From contig JAEYAW010000031.1 of NCBI GenBank assembly GCA_023404675.1, forward strand, positions 124,001 through 188,000: a stretch of DNA of 64,000 bases, read 5' to 3'. The notes below the pieces were generated by a model. It did not search any database, was not told the origin of the DNA, and worked only from the letters and a program-made list of their open reading frames with translations. This DNA is from Pseudomonadota bacterium (GTDB taxonomy: Bacteria; Pseudomonadota; Alphaproteobacteria; Rhizobiales; Xanthobacteraceae). How positions within the stretch are numbered: the stretch's first letter is position 1; the number at the start of each line of letters is the position of its first letter. A program made the position numbers and the translations under genes. Positions 33,583 through 43,443 of the stretch are shown piece after piece.

Positions 33583-33730
33583 GAACGTTTCGCTCGCTTC
33601 GGAACCGCCGGGGACGGACTCGCGCCATCGGGCGGAAATCCTTGGCGCGGGGTTCATTTTCGGACTGTTCTATGACCCATGACGATGCGGGGTGCAACTG
33701 CGCCTCCCGCACGCCTCCCTTGTTGGCGGC

Positions 33731-35458
33731 TTAAGGCAGCACCTCGTTGCGGCCTTCGAGGCGCTCGGCAAGCGCATCGCGTTTCTCGGCGAGCAGCCCC
33801 TGATCGGCGGCGACAATGGCCTCGACCAGTTCGCGCGCATCGCAGAGACGAGACAGGGTCACGTAGTCGGCTCCGGCCGCATAGATATCATCCACGTCGG
33901 ACAGCAGATCCGCCGTGGCAATAATCTTCGCGTCCGGATTGATCGAGCGAACGTGGCGGACCAGCTTGGCGTTGGTCGCGCCGATCAGCAGCGAATCCGG
34001 CACGCTCAGGATCACGATCTCCGCCGCCGGGACGCCCGCATGGATCAGCGTATCGACATGGCTGATATCGCCGTATGTCACCGGAATGCCGCGTTGCGAC
34101 AAACGGGAGAACACCACGGGATTGAAATCGACCACCGATATCTGGTCGCGCAGATCCTGCTCCTCGCCCTGCTCGATCTCGGCGAGCAGCGAGGAGGCCG
34201 AGCGGAAGAAGCCGAGGATGGCGATGCGCCGGCCCGCACCGTGGGCGCTTCCCTGCTCGTCGGCGGCGGGGCCTCCGTCGAGGTCACGCAGGCCGATCCG
34301 CTTGAGGACGGGAATCGCCGCCTTCACCAGCGCGTCGCTGCGGGCAATGACGAAGGTCGACAGCACGGCCAAAATCACGAACGCGAACGAAGCCGCATCG
34401 GCGGTGCCCTTGGCGATATGATTGGCGGCCACGCCGGTCTGGATCACCACCAGCGAGAACTCGCTGATCTGCGCCAGATTGATCGCAGGCAGCAGGCTCG
34501 CGCGGATGCCCTGCCCCATCACGTAAAGCGGCACGAACGTCGTCACCAGCCGGCTGACCACCGTAAAGGCCGCGATCGTCAGGGCGAGGCCGATCACCGA
34601 GCCGGAGGGAATCGGGATCGTCATGCCGAGCGAGACGAAGAACAGCGTGATGAAGAAATCCCGCAACGTCGTCACCTTGGCGGTGACGTCCAGCGCATAG
34701 GGGAAAGTGGACAGCGAGACGCCGGCCACCAGCGACCCCATCTCGCGGGACAGATGCAGCCGCTCGGCGATCTCCCCGATCAGGAAGCACCAGGCGAGCG
34801 CGCCGAGCATCAGCAGTTCCGGCCGCCTGGCGATGCTGTGAAACAGCCAGGGCAGCACGTAGCGCGACAGCAGCAACGCCGTGGCGACCAGCGTCACCAC
34901 CCGGCCGATGGAGAGGGCCACGACCATGATCTGCAGGTTGTCGAGACTCGGCTGCACCGCGAGGAAGAGGATCGCGAAGACATCCTGCAACACCAGAATG
35001 CCGAGCGTGATGCGCCCCGGCAGGGTATCCAGCTCGCGTTTCTCGTAGAGCACCTTGACGATGATCACGGTCGAGGACAGGGCCGCCGCAACGCACAGAT
35101 AGACCGCGTCGAAGTGCCCGCCGCCCAGCTCCAACCCGATCGCCGCGAAAAAAAGCGCGCCCAGCACGCAACCGCCAATCAATTGCCCGGCCGCGCCGAG
35201 CAGGATGACCGATCCCGCGCGCAGAATTTTCTTCAGGTCGATTTCGAGCCCGATCATGAACAGCATGAAGATCAGGCCGAGTTCGGAGATCGTGGCGATG
35301 GACTCGTCGGACTTCACCCACCCCATGCCGAACGGGCCGATGAAGAACCCGGCCAGCAGATAGGCGAGGATCAGCGGCTGGCGGGCGAAATGGGCCAGAA
35401 GTCCAACCGCCCACGCGAACAGAATGGAGAACGTGATGTCTCCGATCAGCCCGTGCAT
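33731..35458 (-). CDS. CPA2-family cation:proton antiporter with TrkA-N domain
   Basis: A 575-residue membrane transporter: about 11-12 TM helices (1-400) with the sequences of CPA2 antiporters (GFFIGPFGMGWV, SELGLIFMLFMIGLE, ALSSTVIIVKVL, NLAQISEFSLVV), then a TrkA-N/Rossmann-like regulatory domain (about 425-560; RIAILGFFRSASSLLAE). It resembles YbaL/KefB-type K+/H+ exchangers controlled by nucleotide or glutathione binding, but this one has an unusual nucleotide loop (GFFRSA). It stands alone, divergent in orientation to no close partner. Ion specificity is inferred. Confidence 0.9.
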   Translation of the reverse strand: MHGLIGDITFSILFAWAVGLLAHFARQPLILAYLLAGFFIGPFGMGWVKSDESIATISELGLIFMLFMIGLEIDLKKILRAGSVILLGAAGQLIGGCVLGALFFAAIGLELGGGHFDAVYLCVAAALSSTVIIVKVLYEKRELDTLPGRITLGILVLQDVFAILFLAVQPSLDNLQIMVVALSIGRVVTLVATALLLSRYVLPWLFHSIARRPELLMLGALAWCFLIGEIAERLHLSREMGSLVAGVSLSTFPYALDVTAKVTTLRDFFITLFFVSLGMTIPIPSGSVIGLALTIAAFTVVSRLVTTFVPLYVMGQGIRASLLPAINLAQISEFSLVVIQTGVAANHIAKGTADAASFAFVILAVLSTFVIARSDALVKAAIPVLKRIGLRDLDGGPAADEQGSAHGAGRRIAILGFFRSASSLLAEIEQGEEQDLRDQISVVDFNPVVFSRLSQRGIPVTYGDISHVDTLIHAGVPAAEIVILSVPDSLLIGATNAKLVRHVRSINPDAKIIATADLLSDVDDIYAAGADYVTLSRLCDARELVEAIVAADQGLLAEKRDALAERLEGRNEVLP

Positions 35459-35692
35459 CCCGCTTTCCCGCCTCTGCTGCCTGCGCGCTCCTGCCGCAGG
35501 CCTGCATAAGGCGCGCTCCCGCCCACCGGCAAGGGCATTGGCGCCGCGCGCGCGAAAATTCGTGAGAACTGGAAGAGAGACCGGGCCGCGCCGCCCGGAC
35601 TCGCCGGCTGGACCCTGGCGGGGATCAACCCGGACACCGTGCGATGGCCCATCGGGCGGCCGGGAACAGCCCCGAAGACTGGATGCGGGGCC

Positions 35693-36793
35693 TCAGCCGG
35701 GCGGGACGGCCGGAAGCGCGGCAGCCCCCTGCCGGAAAGCGCGCGGCGAGACGCCGGACCAGCGCTTGAACGCCAGCGTGAACGGAGCAATGGAAGAATA
35801 TTCCAATAATCCCGCGATGGCCGAAATCGGCATACCGGATTCCCGGAGCAGCTTCATCGCCATTGTGCGGCGCACGTCGTCGAGAACATCCGAAAACGAG
35901 GTGCCCTCCACTGCCAGCAGCCGCCTCAGCTTTTTCGGGCTGACGTTGAGGGTGGTGGCGATGAAATCATTGGTACACCAGCCCGAGCCCATGACGCTGT
36001 GTATGACCGCGGCAACCATGGTCGCCATCGTCTGGTCGTAGGCCCGCATATGGTGGATGCGATACCTGATGTGCCGGTCCAGGCCTCCCCTGAGCGTGTC
36101 GATGTCCCGCCCGACATGCTGATCCAGAAGAGCCCGATCGAAAACGATCTCGTCGTGAGCGGCTTCGAACTCGATCCCGCAACGGAAGGCATTGGTGTGG
36201 ATCGAAACATCCGCGGGCCTGCCGTGCTGGAAGCGAACGGCGGACACCGGGTGATGCGAGAAAGGCGGAATGCTGCGCGCGATGCGGCAGATATTGGCGA
36301 GAACGTACTCGACCTGATGCCGACTGCACACCACGCGCGATCGCATCTGGAAGCGGAGCAGCGCGGTGTCCGCATCAGCCGTATCGACCAGCTGGAGCGA
36401 ATAGGCGTTGGTATGAAACCGCGTATAGCCAGCGATGGCCGCAATCCAGTCCCGCAGCGTATCGGTTTTATATGCCAGAACGAGATAAGGTCCGGCATTA
36501 GGAAAGTAGGGCGGAATTTTCAGCGCCCACTCCAGACCGAACACCGGCCGCTGCAATTCAAGCGCCGTCAACTCCATCAGTGTGCCGACAGCAGACCATG
36601 ACACCACCCCATCCAGATCACTCAGCACCGTGAGCGGAAGGCCGGCCTTTCCGATAAAATATTCGGCGCGCGCGCCCTGCTCGGCCACCACCTCGGAAAA
36701 GCCCACCAAGCCCGAACTGCGGATGTAGTCGGCTCCCGGAGCGGCTTTTCTTCGCGTAACAAGTCCCCTCCCTCCTTTTGTGTCCTGAAACAT
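35693..36793 (-). CDS. AraC-family transcriptional regulator (OruR/ArgR-like)
   Basis: A 366-residue regulator: an N-terminal domain of the AraC-type arabinose-binding (OruR-like) class (about 20-245), then two HTH motifs (about 275-350: VSPKKLRRLLAVEGTSFSDVL and ISAIAGLLEYSSIAPFTLAF, ending WSGVSPRAFR). It should bind DNA as an activator of nearby or distant genes. It is divergent from the PAS chemoreceptor gene across 177 nt, so it may control it; this is inferred from position only. The ATG at 36793 has a weak Shine-Dalgarno sequence. Confidence 0.88.
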   Translation of the reverse strand: MFQDTKGGRGLVTRRKAAPGADYIRSSGLVGFSEVVAEQGARAEYFIGKAGLPLTVLSDLDGVVSWSAVGTLMELTALELQRPVFGLEWALKIPPYFPNAGPYLVLAYKTDTLRDWIAAIAGYTRFHTNAYSLQLVDTADADTALLRFQMRSRVVCSRHQVEYVLANICRIARSIPPFSHHPVSAVRFQHGRPADVSIHTNAFRCGIEFEAAHDEIVFDRALLDQHVGRDIDTLRGGLDRHIRYRIHHMRAYDQTMATMVAAVIHSVMGSGWCTNDFIATTLNVSPKKLRRLLAVEGTSFSDVLDDVRRTMAMKLLRESGMPISAIAGLLEYSSIAPFTLAFKRWSGVSPRAFRQGAAALPAVPPG

Positions 36794-36970
36794 GAAATCG
36801 AATGTCCCGCAAACTAAACTAAGGAGGAACAGCGGTTCCCGATTGATGGGATGATTAACTTCATCCTAATCGACCAACTCGCATGTTTCCTCGAACCTAG
36901 CCGATTGCTGGACATTTCTTACTTTCCGACACTGATCTAAATCATAACGCGGCTCGGAGGCCGACACATC

Positions 36971-38647
36971 ATGTTCTGGCGGAACCTCAATTCAGATATT
37001 ACCGTTAAGGGCGCCGTCGACGTCATGACCGCAAATGTCATGATCGCCGACGATAACCTTAACATCATTTACGTGAACGAGTCCGTCACCGCATTTCTGA
37101 GTGCGGCCGAAAGCGACATCCAGAAGGATCTTCCCGATTTTCGAGCGGCGGATCTGATCGGAAGAAACATCGACACGTTTTACAAGAATCTCCGACATCA
37201 ACGCCAGATGCTGGCGACACTCACCTCGGCGCAGCGCGCAACCATCGACCTCGGCGGCCGCCGTTTCGATCTGATCGCAACACCCCTGAAGACCGAAAAA
37301 GGCAAGCGCGCAGGCACGCTCGTCGAGTGGAGCGATGCATCCCACCGCATCGAGAGCCTCGCGCTCGCGGCGCGGTCCGATGCGATCGGTCGCGCGCAAT
37401 GTATCATCGAATTCAACCCCGACGGCTCGATCGTCACGGCGAACGAGAATTTTCTGAGGGCCACGGGATACGAGCTTTCCGAGATTCAGGGCCGCCATCA
37501 CAGCATCTTCGTCATTCCTGCCGAACGGGATTCCCGATCTTACAAAGATTTTTGGGCAGCGCTCGCTCGCGGAGATCACCAGTCGGGCGAATACCGGCGC
37601 GTCGCGAAAGGCGGCAGGGACATCTGGCTGGTCGGATCTTACAATCCGGTGCTCGACGAAAATGGGCACGTCGTCCGGGTCATCAAACTCGCCACCGACG
37701 TAACGGAACAGAAGATGAAGACCGCCGATCTGGCTGGCCAGATCGCGGCAATCGGAAAATCACAGGCCGTGATCGAATTCGCGCTGGACGGCACCATTCT
37801 CACGGCCAACGACAATTTCCTGAACGCCCTGGGCTACAGCCTGTCCGAGATCCAGGGCCGCCACCACAGCATGTTCGTCGACCGCGCCGAGATCGGCACC
37901 GCCGCCTACACAGCCTTCTGGGCCAACCTCAATCGCGGCGACTATCAGGCCGGCGAATTCCGCAGGATCGGCAAAAATGGCCGAGATGTCTGGATTCAGG
38001 CGTCCTACAATCCGATCCTCGATCTGAATGGCAAGCCGTTCAAGGTGGTGAAATACGCCATCGACACCACCCGCCAGGTGCTGACCCGGATGGGCAACGA
38101 GCGCATTCGCGGAATGATGGAATCTGTCGCATCCGGCGCGGAAGAGTTGAATTCATCGGTGCGCGAGATTTCGGAGGCGATGGTCCGCTCGCGAGAACGG
38201 GCGAGCGAGGCCGTGAACTGCGTCGCCACCGCCAACGGACAGGCGAGGCGACTCACTGACGCGGCGCAGGCCATGAGCGGCATCGTCGACCTGATCAACA
38301 ACATCACGGGCCAGATCAACCTGCTCGCCCTCAACGCGACCATCGAGTCCGCACGCGCGGGCGAAGCGGGTCGGGGCTTCGCGGTCGTTGCCTCCGAGGT
38401 CAAGAACCTCGCGACCCAGGCGAAGGGCGCGACGGAACGCATCAGCGAGGAGATCGGCGGCCTCGGCGCGATTTCCGGCGACGTTGTGGAGGCGCTCGCC
38501 GCCATCGGCCGCGCGATCCAGCACGTGAACGAATACGTCACCTCCACGGCGGCGGCGGTCGAGGAACAGAGCGCGGTCGCCAACGACATGTCGTCCAGCA
38601 TGCAGCGCGCCGCAGCCGAAGCCGCCGCCATTGCGAGCGCCACCTGA
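36971..38647 (+). CDS. Soluble methyl-accepting chemotaxis protein with three PAS domains
   Basis: A 558-residue cytoplasmic chemoreceptor. There is no TM segment; three PAS domains follow one another (about 20-115, 130-250 and 255-370). The second and third are close duplicates sharing LSEIQGRHHS and GRDIW/GRDVW. The MCP signalling domain follows, with the conserved tip LLALNATIESARAGEAGRGF and AVEEQSAVANDMS at the end. It signals to CheA/CheW; PAS domains often bind heme or FAD and sense redox or oxygen. The strong CGGAGG lies before the ATG. No cheA or cheW is in the window. Confidence 0.93.
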   Translation: MFWRNLNSDITVKGAVDVMTANVMIADDNLNIIYVNESVTAFLSAAESDIQKDLPDFRAADLIGRNIDTFYKNLRHQRQMLATLTSAQRATIDLGGRRFDLIATPLKTEKGKRAGTLVEWSDASHRIESLALAARSDAIGRAQCIIEFNPDGSIVTANENFLRATGYELSEIQGRHHSIFVIPAERDSRSYKDFWAALARGDHQSGEYRRVAKGGRDIWLVGSYNPVLDENGHVVRVIKLATDVTEQKMKTADLAGQIAAIGKSQAVIEFALDGTILTANDNFLNALGYSLSEIQGRHHSMFVDRAEIGTAAYTAFWANLNRGDYQAGEFRRIGKNGRDVWIQASYNPILDLNGKPFKVVKYAIDTTRQVLTRMGNERIRGMMESVASGAEELNSSVREISEAMVRSRERASEAVNCVATANGQARRLTDAAQAMSGIVDLINNITGQINLLALNATIESARAGEAGRGFAVVASEVKNLATQAKGATERISEEIGGLGAISGDVVEALAAIGRAIQHVNEYVTSTAAAVEEQSAVANDMSSSMQRAAAEAAAIASAT

Positions 38648-38857
38648 TAGCGTGACACATGCGGGGCGCGCCCCGTTCGCCGAAACGGCCGGCTCATGCC
38701 TCGCTGGCTTTTAGCCCGACATGGCACTGATCGGCCGTTCCCGCACCGGGGCCATGCGCCCCGGTTGATGGACGCGCTCGCGTCATGCCGATACATTGCG
38801 CAGAAGCTGGCGGATCGTTGAGCAATCCACGCCAGCCTCTGGAGTGAAACGCCGGTC

Positions 38858-40081
38858 ATGATTGATGTCACCGTGGGAGATGCTTCGCGACGCGCCGACG
38901 ATGGCCGGCGCACTCTGACCCTTGTCTCGGTTGCGCACTGGGTCAGTCACTTCCATATGCTGGCGCTGCCGATCATGTTTCCGTTTCTCAAGACAGCGCT
39001 CGATGTCTCCTATGTCGAGCTCGGCTTCGCACTGACGGTGTTCGCCATCGTCTCGGCCGTCACCCAGGTGCCGCTCGGCTACCTCGTGGACCACTTCGGC
39101 GCGCGGCGCCTGCTGATCGCGGGGCTGGTTCTCGGCGGTCTCTCGTTCTTTCTGCTCAGCCTGTTTCCGACCTATCCGGGCCTGATCGCCACCGCGGCGC
39201 TGCTCGGCGTCGCCAACAGCGTCTACCATCCCGCCGACTACGCACTGCTGGCCGCCAACATGGACAATGCCCGGATGGGCCGCGCGTTCTCGATCCACAC
39301 ATTCTCCGGCTACCTCGGCGGGGCGATGACGCCGCCCATCATCGCCCCGCTGCTGTCCGTGGCCGGAGGCCATGGAGCGCTCATCGTGAGCGGCGCGCTG
39401 GCCTTTGTGGTCGCCGCCCTGCTGATCGCCCTGCCGATTCCCGAGGCGGCGGGCGCCGCGCGGACCGCGCAGGCGAAAACAGAACGCGTCTCGATCATCA
39501 CGCCGACCGTCCTGATGCTGACGCTCTTCTTTCTCCTGCTCAGTCTTGCCCTGAACGGGATCAGCATGTTCGGGGCCGTGGCGCTGATGAAAGGCTACGG
39601 CGAGCCGTTCGCCGCGGCCAATATCACGCTCACCGCCTTCCTCACCGCCAGCGCCGTGGGCGTGCTGGCTGGTGGACTGCTGGCCGACCGGATGACCCGG
39701 CACCACGATTTTTCGGCCCTCTGCGTCGGCCTCAATGCGCTCATCGTCCTGGCCATTTCGCTGTCGCATCCCGGCACGATCGGCCTCCTGATGACACTCG
39801 CCGTATCCGGCTTCCTGATCGGCATCATCACCCCGTCGCGCGACCTGATGGTCCGCGCCGCCGCTCCCGAGGGCGCGGCCGGGCGGACCTTCGGGATCGT
39901 CACCAGCGGCATCAACATCAGCGGGATCATCGCGCCCGTCGTGTTCGGCTGGGTGATGGACCACGACATGCCGCGATGGGTTTTCGTCGGAACCGCCATC
40001 TGCATGGCCCTGACCATCGTGGTGGCGCTGGCGGGGCGAAGACCCGCCGGTTCGCAGGCGGGCCTTCCGGGGCGCGCATGA
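38858..40081 (+). CDS. MFS transporter (fosmidomycin-resistance-like)
   Basis: A 407-residue major facilitator with about 12 TM helices. It shows the HWVSHFHMLALPIMFPFL start, GYLVDHFGARRLL loop, ANSVYHPADYALL motif and GRTFGIVTSGINISGIIAP late segment. These match the Fsr-type drug-efflux subgroup, in which YHP is characteristic. The substrate is unknown. Tail end is Arg-rich. It stands between the PAS chemoreceptor and tRNA-Pro and shows no obvious operon partner. Confidence 0.85.
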   Translation: MIDVTVGDASRRADDGRRTLTLVSVAHWVSHFHMLALPIMFPFLKTALDVSYVELGFALTVFAIVSAVTQVPLGYLVDHFGARRLLIAGLVLGGLSFFLLSLFPTYPGLIATAALLGVANSVYHPADYALLAANMDNARMGRAFSIHTFSGYLGGAMTPPIIAPLLSVAGGHGALIVSGALAFVVAALLIALPIPEAAGAARTAQAKTERVSIITPTVLMLTLFFLLLSLALNGISMFGAVALMKGYGEPFAAANITLTAFLTASAVGVLAGGLLADRMTRHHDFSALCVGLNALIVLAISLSHPGTIGLLMTLAVSGFLIGIITPSRDLMVRAAAPEGAAGRTFGIVTSGINISGIIAPVVFGWVMDHDMPRWVFVGTAICMALTIVVALAGRRPAGSQAGLPGRA

Positions 40082-40155
40082 TTTTCAGGGGGAAAACCGT
40101 GCGATCGACGACTTGCGGCGCGCCGCACAGGCGGCTATAAGCCGCCCCACGACTT

Positions 40156-40232
40156 CGGAGTGTGGCTCAGTCCGGTAGAGCACTGCGTTCGGGACGCAGG
40201 GGTCGCAGGTTCAAATCCTGCCACTCCGACCA
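40156..40232 (+). tRNA. tRNA-Pro, anticodon CGG
   Basis: A 77-nt cloverleaf: acceptor arms CGGAGTG (40156-40162) and CACTCCG (40222-40228), anticodon stem CTGCG/CGCAG around the loop TTCGGGA (anticodon CGG, reading CCG), T-arm GGTTCAAATCC, discriminator A, and encoded CCA at 40230-40232. It is the only RNA gene clearly seen in this window. Confidence 0.97.
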
Positions 40233-40355
40233 GTCAACCCATTGAAATCACTGGATGTGATTCTGACGAATCCTCAGCGATTCTGATCAGTGGTTCTTAC
40301 CCTGTTCAGGGATCATATCGGACACGCATCCCGGCGCGCATAGAAGAATCGCAAC

Positions 40356-42122
40356 CTATGCAGCCGCGGTCGCCAGTCGCGTCGCCTCCTTCTGCATCAG
40401 GCGGCGATAGTGGCTGTCGCACGCGAGCAGGGATTCCGGCGTGCCATCCTCGATCATCCGGCCGCCGCCGAGCACGACGATGCGGCTGAAGCTGCGCAGG
40501 GTCGAAAGACGATGGGCGATGGCGATCACCGTCCGTCCTTCCATCAGATTTTCGAGCGCGTGCCGGATCGCCTCTTCCGAATCCGTGTCCAGCGCCGAGG
40601 TCGCCTCGTCCAGCAGCAGGATCGGGGCATCCTTGAGGAACGCCCGCGCGATGGAGATGCGCTGACGCTGCCCCCCCGACAGCCGCAGTCCGCGATCGCC
40701 AACGATGGTCTGCATGCCTTGCGGCAACGCCTCGATGAAAGATCCGCAACGCGCAGCGATAGCGGCCTGCCAGACCTCCTCATCGCTGGCGTCGGGCCTG
40801 CCGTAACGAATGTTCTCCAGCAGCGTCCGGTTGAACAGCGTCGTATCCTGCGGAACGCTGGCGATCGCCGCGCGCAGACTCTCCTGCTTGAGATCAGTGA
40901 TCTCGCGACCGTTGAGCGTGATCGTACCCGCATCGACATCATAGAAGCGCTGCAGAAGTGCGAACAGGGTAGACTTGCCGCCCCCGGACGGACCGACCAG
41001 CCCCACGCGCTCTCCGGGCTCGATCGACAGATTAAGTCCGTGGAACACCTGACGGCCGCCCGGATAACGAAAGCTGATATTATTGAACGCAATCTTCGCC
41101 GCATGGTGAACCAGAGGCTCGGCGTGCGGCAGATCCTGCAGCTGATGCGGAACCAGCAGCGTCTTCAGCGCTTCGGACAGCCGGGCCATGTGCTGGGTGA
41201 CATCCACCAGCGCAACAGCAAGATCGCGCGTCGCGCTCAAAACCGCGATTCCGAGAGTACAGACCAGCACCACGTCGCCGGGACTCGCGTCTCCCCGCTG
41301 CCACAGCAGCATGGCCCATGCGAGCAGTCCGAGCGTCAGGACCACGGTGGTCAGCGCATGGCCGAGCCGCAGCTTTTCCAGATAGAGAAGGCTTTTGCGC
41401 CGCGCGACCAGTTCGCGGTCGACGATACCATCGAAGCGCGCATGCTCCCGCTGCAACCCGCCGAACGCCTTCACCAGCGCCATGTTGCCAACGACATCGA
41501 GCATCTCGCCGTCGACTGCCGCCGCCTTCCGGGCAAAATCGTGATGCAGCGCCTTTCCGGCCGCAGCGAAACGGAACATGACGACAAGAATGATCGCCGC
41601 GATCACGATCAGGACCGCAGCCATGGTCAAATTGACCACACCGAGGAAGGCAATGGCCCCGAATGTGGCCAGACACGGCGGCAACACGTTCCACATAAAC
41701 ATGTTCTCGACCGTGAACGCCGCGTTCGAGGTTGCGGTGATCCGGCTGGTCAGAACTCCCGGCTGACGCTCGGTGAAGAAACTCTGGGCGTGCTGGGTCA
41801 GATGCCGGAACAGATCGCGTCGCAGGTCCCCCGTCACCTTTACAAAGGTGTGGCTCGCGATCCAGCTCGCCACGCGCCAACATAAATTATCGGCTGCGAT
41901 AAACGCCACGACCATTCCGAATGCAATCCACGCGGCATTACTCGCTCGCGTGCCTTGTGCAAGCGCATCAACCAGCAGTTTGATCCCGTACTGGGTGCTG
42001 ATCGAGAATGTCACGGCCATAACCACGGCGCACAGAATAATGGCATGAGAGACACGCCGCCTTGCCACATATCGCATCAGAAAGGCCAAGGGATGATCAG
42101 ATCCACGAGTTATGTCGATCAT
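40356..42122 (-). CDS. MsbA-like ABC exporter (fused membrane and ATPase domains)
   Basis: A 588-residue half-transporter: about six TM helices (1-320) followed by an ATPase domain. Walker A GPSGGGKST is near 375, the signature RLSGGQRQR near 480, Walker B ILLLDEATSALD near 501, and the H-loop IAIAHRLSTLR after it. It should work as a homodimer exporting lipids, glycolipids, or peptides. The ATG at 42122 (MIDITRGS) is chosen; a second ATG at 42146 is possible and neither has a strong ribosome site. It is divergent from the GT4 gene, so the pair may handle a glycolipid, which is inferred. Confidence 0.9.
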   Translation of the reverse strand: MIDITRGSDHPLAFLMRYVARRRVSHAIILCAVVMAVTFSISTQYGIKLLVDALAQGTRASNAAWIAFGMVVAFIAADNLCWRVASWIASHTFVKVTGDLRRDLFRHLTQHAQSFFTERQPGVLTSRITATSNAAFTVENMFMWNVLPPCLATFGAIAFLGVVNLTMAAVLIVIAAIILVVMFRFAAAGKALHHDFARKAAAVDGEMLDVVGNMALVKAFGGLQREHARFDGIVDRELVARRKSLLYLEKLRLGHALTTVVLTLGLLAWAMLLWQRGDASPGDVVLVCTLGIAVLSATRDLAVALVDVTQHMARLSEALKTLLVPHQLQDLPHAEPLVHHAAKIAFNNISFRYPGGRQVFHGLNLSIEPGERVGLVGPSGGGKSTLFALLQRFYDVDAGTITLNGREITDLKQESLRAAIASVPQDTTLFNRTLLENIRYGRPDASDEEVWQAAIAARCGSFIEALPQGMQTIVGDRGLRLSGGQRQRISIARAFLKDAPILLLDEATSALDTDSEEAIRHALENLMEGRTVIAIAHRLSTLRSFSRIVVLGGGRMIEDGTPESLLACDSHYRRLMQKEATRLATAAA

Positions 42123-42348
42123 GTAAGATTCCGTTATCGATCGCATGACAGGCACGCAAGTCTTGAATTGAAGTTGTGTCCTTGTTGCGACGCGCAGGAT
42201 GTCGACGGCAGTGCAGGAACGACTGCCCACGCATGATGTTGACAATGTCGGGAGCGAGCACGGGGTTCCGCCCGCGAAACTCGTAACTGACAACGACGAG
42301 CCTCACGCGATCGCCGTTCGTCCAACCTGAGCGTGACGTCGACGTGCC

Positions 42349-42366
42349 GCGAGCATTGATGCTCGC
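42349..42366. promoter_or_regulatory. Perfect 8-bp palindrome in the GT4 leader
   Basis: GCGAGCAT (42349-42356), a 2-nt centre and ATGCTCGC (42359-42366) abut the ribosome-binding site AGGGGAGG (42367-42374). A 10-bp palindrome ACGTCGACGT lies at 42336-42345. It could be a protein operator or an mRNA hairpin that affects translation; no evidence tells which. Confidence 0.45.
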
Positions 42367-42381
42367 AGGGGAGGCATCATC

Positions 42382-43443
42382 ATGCGCATCGCGCAAATTT
42401 CGCCACTGACCGAGGCTGTTCCGCCCAAACTTTATGGCGGCACCGAGCGCGTTATCTCCTGGCTGACCGATGAACTGGTGGCGATGGGTCACGACGTGAC
42501 CTTATTCGCCAGCGGCGATTCGCAGACCAGGGCGAAGCTCGAACCCATGTGGCCGTGCGCGCTGCGGCTCGACGGATCGGTGAGAGATCCGAACGCGCTG
42601 CATATGACCATGATCGAACGCGTCAGCCAGCGCGCGAACGAGTTCGACATTCTGCACTTCCATCTCGACTATTATCCGTTCTCGATCATGTCACGCCAGT
42701 CCGTCCCCTTCATTACGACGCTGCACGGCCGGCTCGACCTTCCCGAACTGCAGCCAATGTTCGAAACATTCTCATCCGTTCCGATCGTCTCGATCTCGGA
42801 CGCGCAGCGCCGCCCGGTCCATCGCGCGAACTGGGCGGCCACGGTCCATCACGGCCTCCCGGACACAATGCTGAAGCCACAGCCGAAGCCGCGCACCTAT
42901 CTCGCCTTTCTCGGCCGCATTTCTCCCGAGAAACGCGTGGACCGGGCCTCGATCATCGCCGAGCGCTGCGGGCTGCCCCTGAAGGTCGCCGCAAAGGTCG
43001 ACCGGGCCGACATCGACTACTTCGCGGACATTCGTCATTTCGTCGAGATGCCGCATGTCGACTATATCGGCGAGATCGCGGACGGGCAGAAATCGGATTT
43101 TCTCAGCGGCGCAATCGCCCTGCTCGTGCCGATCGACTGGCCCGAGCCGTTCGGGCTCGTGATGATCGAAGCGATGGCCTGCGGAACGCCGGTGATCGCC
43201 TACAATCGCGGGTCGGTCGCCGAGATCGTCGAGGATGGCGTGACGGGATTTGTTGTGGAGGACGAGATGAGCGCCGTCGCGGCGCTGCATAACATCGGAA
43301 GTCTCTCCCACGAGCGCATCCGGCAGCGGTTCGAGGAGCGCTTCACGGCGCGCCGCATGGCATCGGATTATGTGAACCTCTATCGCCAGCTGATCGCGAA
43401 GGCGTCTCGGCCGGCGCGGCCGTTCATGGTGGCGTCGCGCTAG
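42382..43443 (+). CDS. Family 4 glycosyltransferase
   Basis: A 353-residue GT-B fold glycosyltransferase. N-terminal PKLYGGTERVISWLTDELV carries the GGTER loop typical of GT4, the central region has YLAFLGRISPEKRVD, and the donor-binding motif EPFGLVMIEAMACGTPVI lies at about 255-272. It transfers a sugar from a nucleotide donor; the product is unknown. The ribosome site AGGGGAGG is excellent. It lies beside an exporter and upstream of a GT-C-like protein and a GH44 enzyme, which suggests a small glycan locus. Confidence 0.9.
   Translation: MRIAQISPLTEAVPPKLYGGTERVISWLTDELVAMGHDVTLFASGDSQTRAKLEPMWPCALRLDGSVRDPNALHMTMIERVSQRANEFDILHFHLDYYPFSIMSRQSVPFITTLHGRLDLPELQPMFETFSSVPIVSISDAQRRPVHRANWAATVHHGLPDTMLKPQPKPRTYLAFLGRISPEKRVDRASIIAERCGLPLKVAAKVDRADIDYFADIRHFVEMPHVDYIGEIADGQKSDFLSGAIALLVPIDWPEPFGLVMIEAMACGTPVIAYNRGSVAEIVEDGVTGFVVEDEMSAVAALHNIGSLSHERIRQRFEERFTARRMASDYVNLYRQLIAKASRPARPFMVASR

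Noticed and set aside
33583..33730. FMN riboswitch before ribB
   Set aside because: The leader shows none of the conserved FMN-box sequences or a multi-branched fold.
33692..35509. Long plus-strand open frame over the CPA2 antiporter
   Set aside because: Low-complexity His/Arg/Gln/Asp-rich translation; the minus strand encodes a normal transporter.
38740..38770. Hairpin ACCGGGG/CCCCGGT as a terminator of the PAS chemoreceptor
   Set aside because: The stem is real but no T-run follows, so it is not called as a terminator.
40233..40355. Integration scar or attachment repeat after tRNA-Pro
   Set aside because: The tRNA 3' end was not found again in the window and no integrase gene is present, so no att site is claimed.
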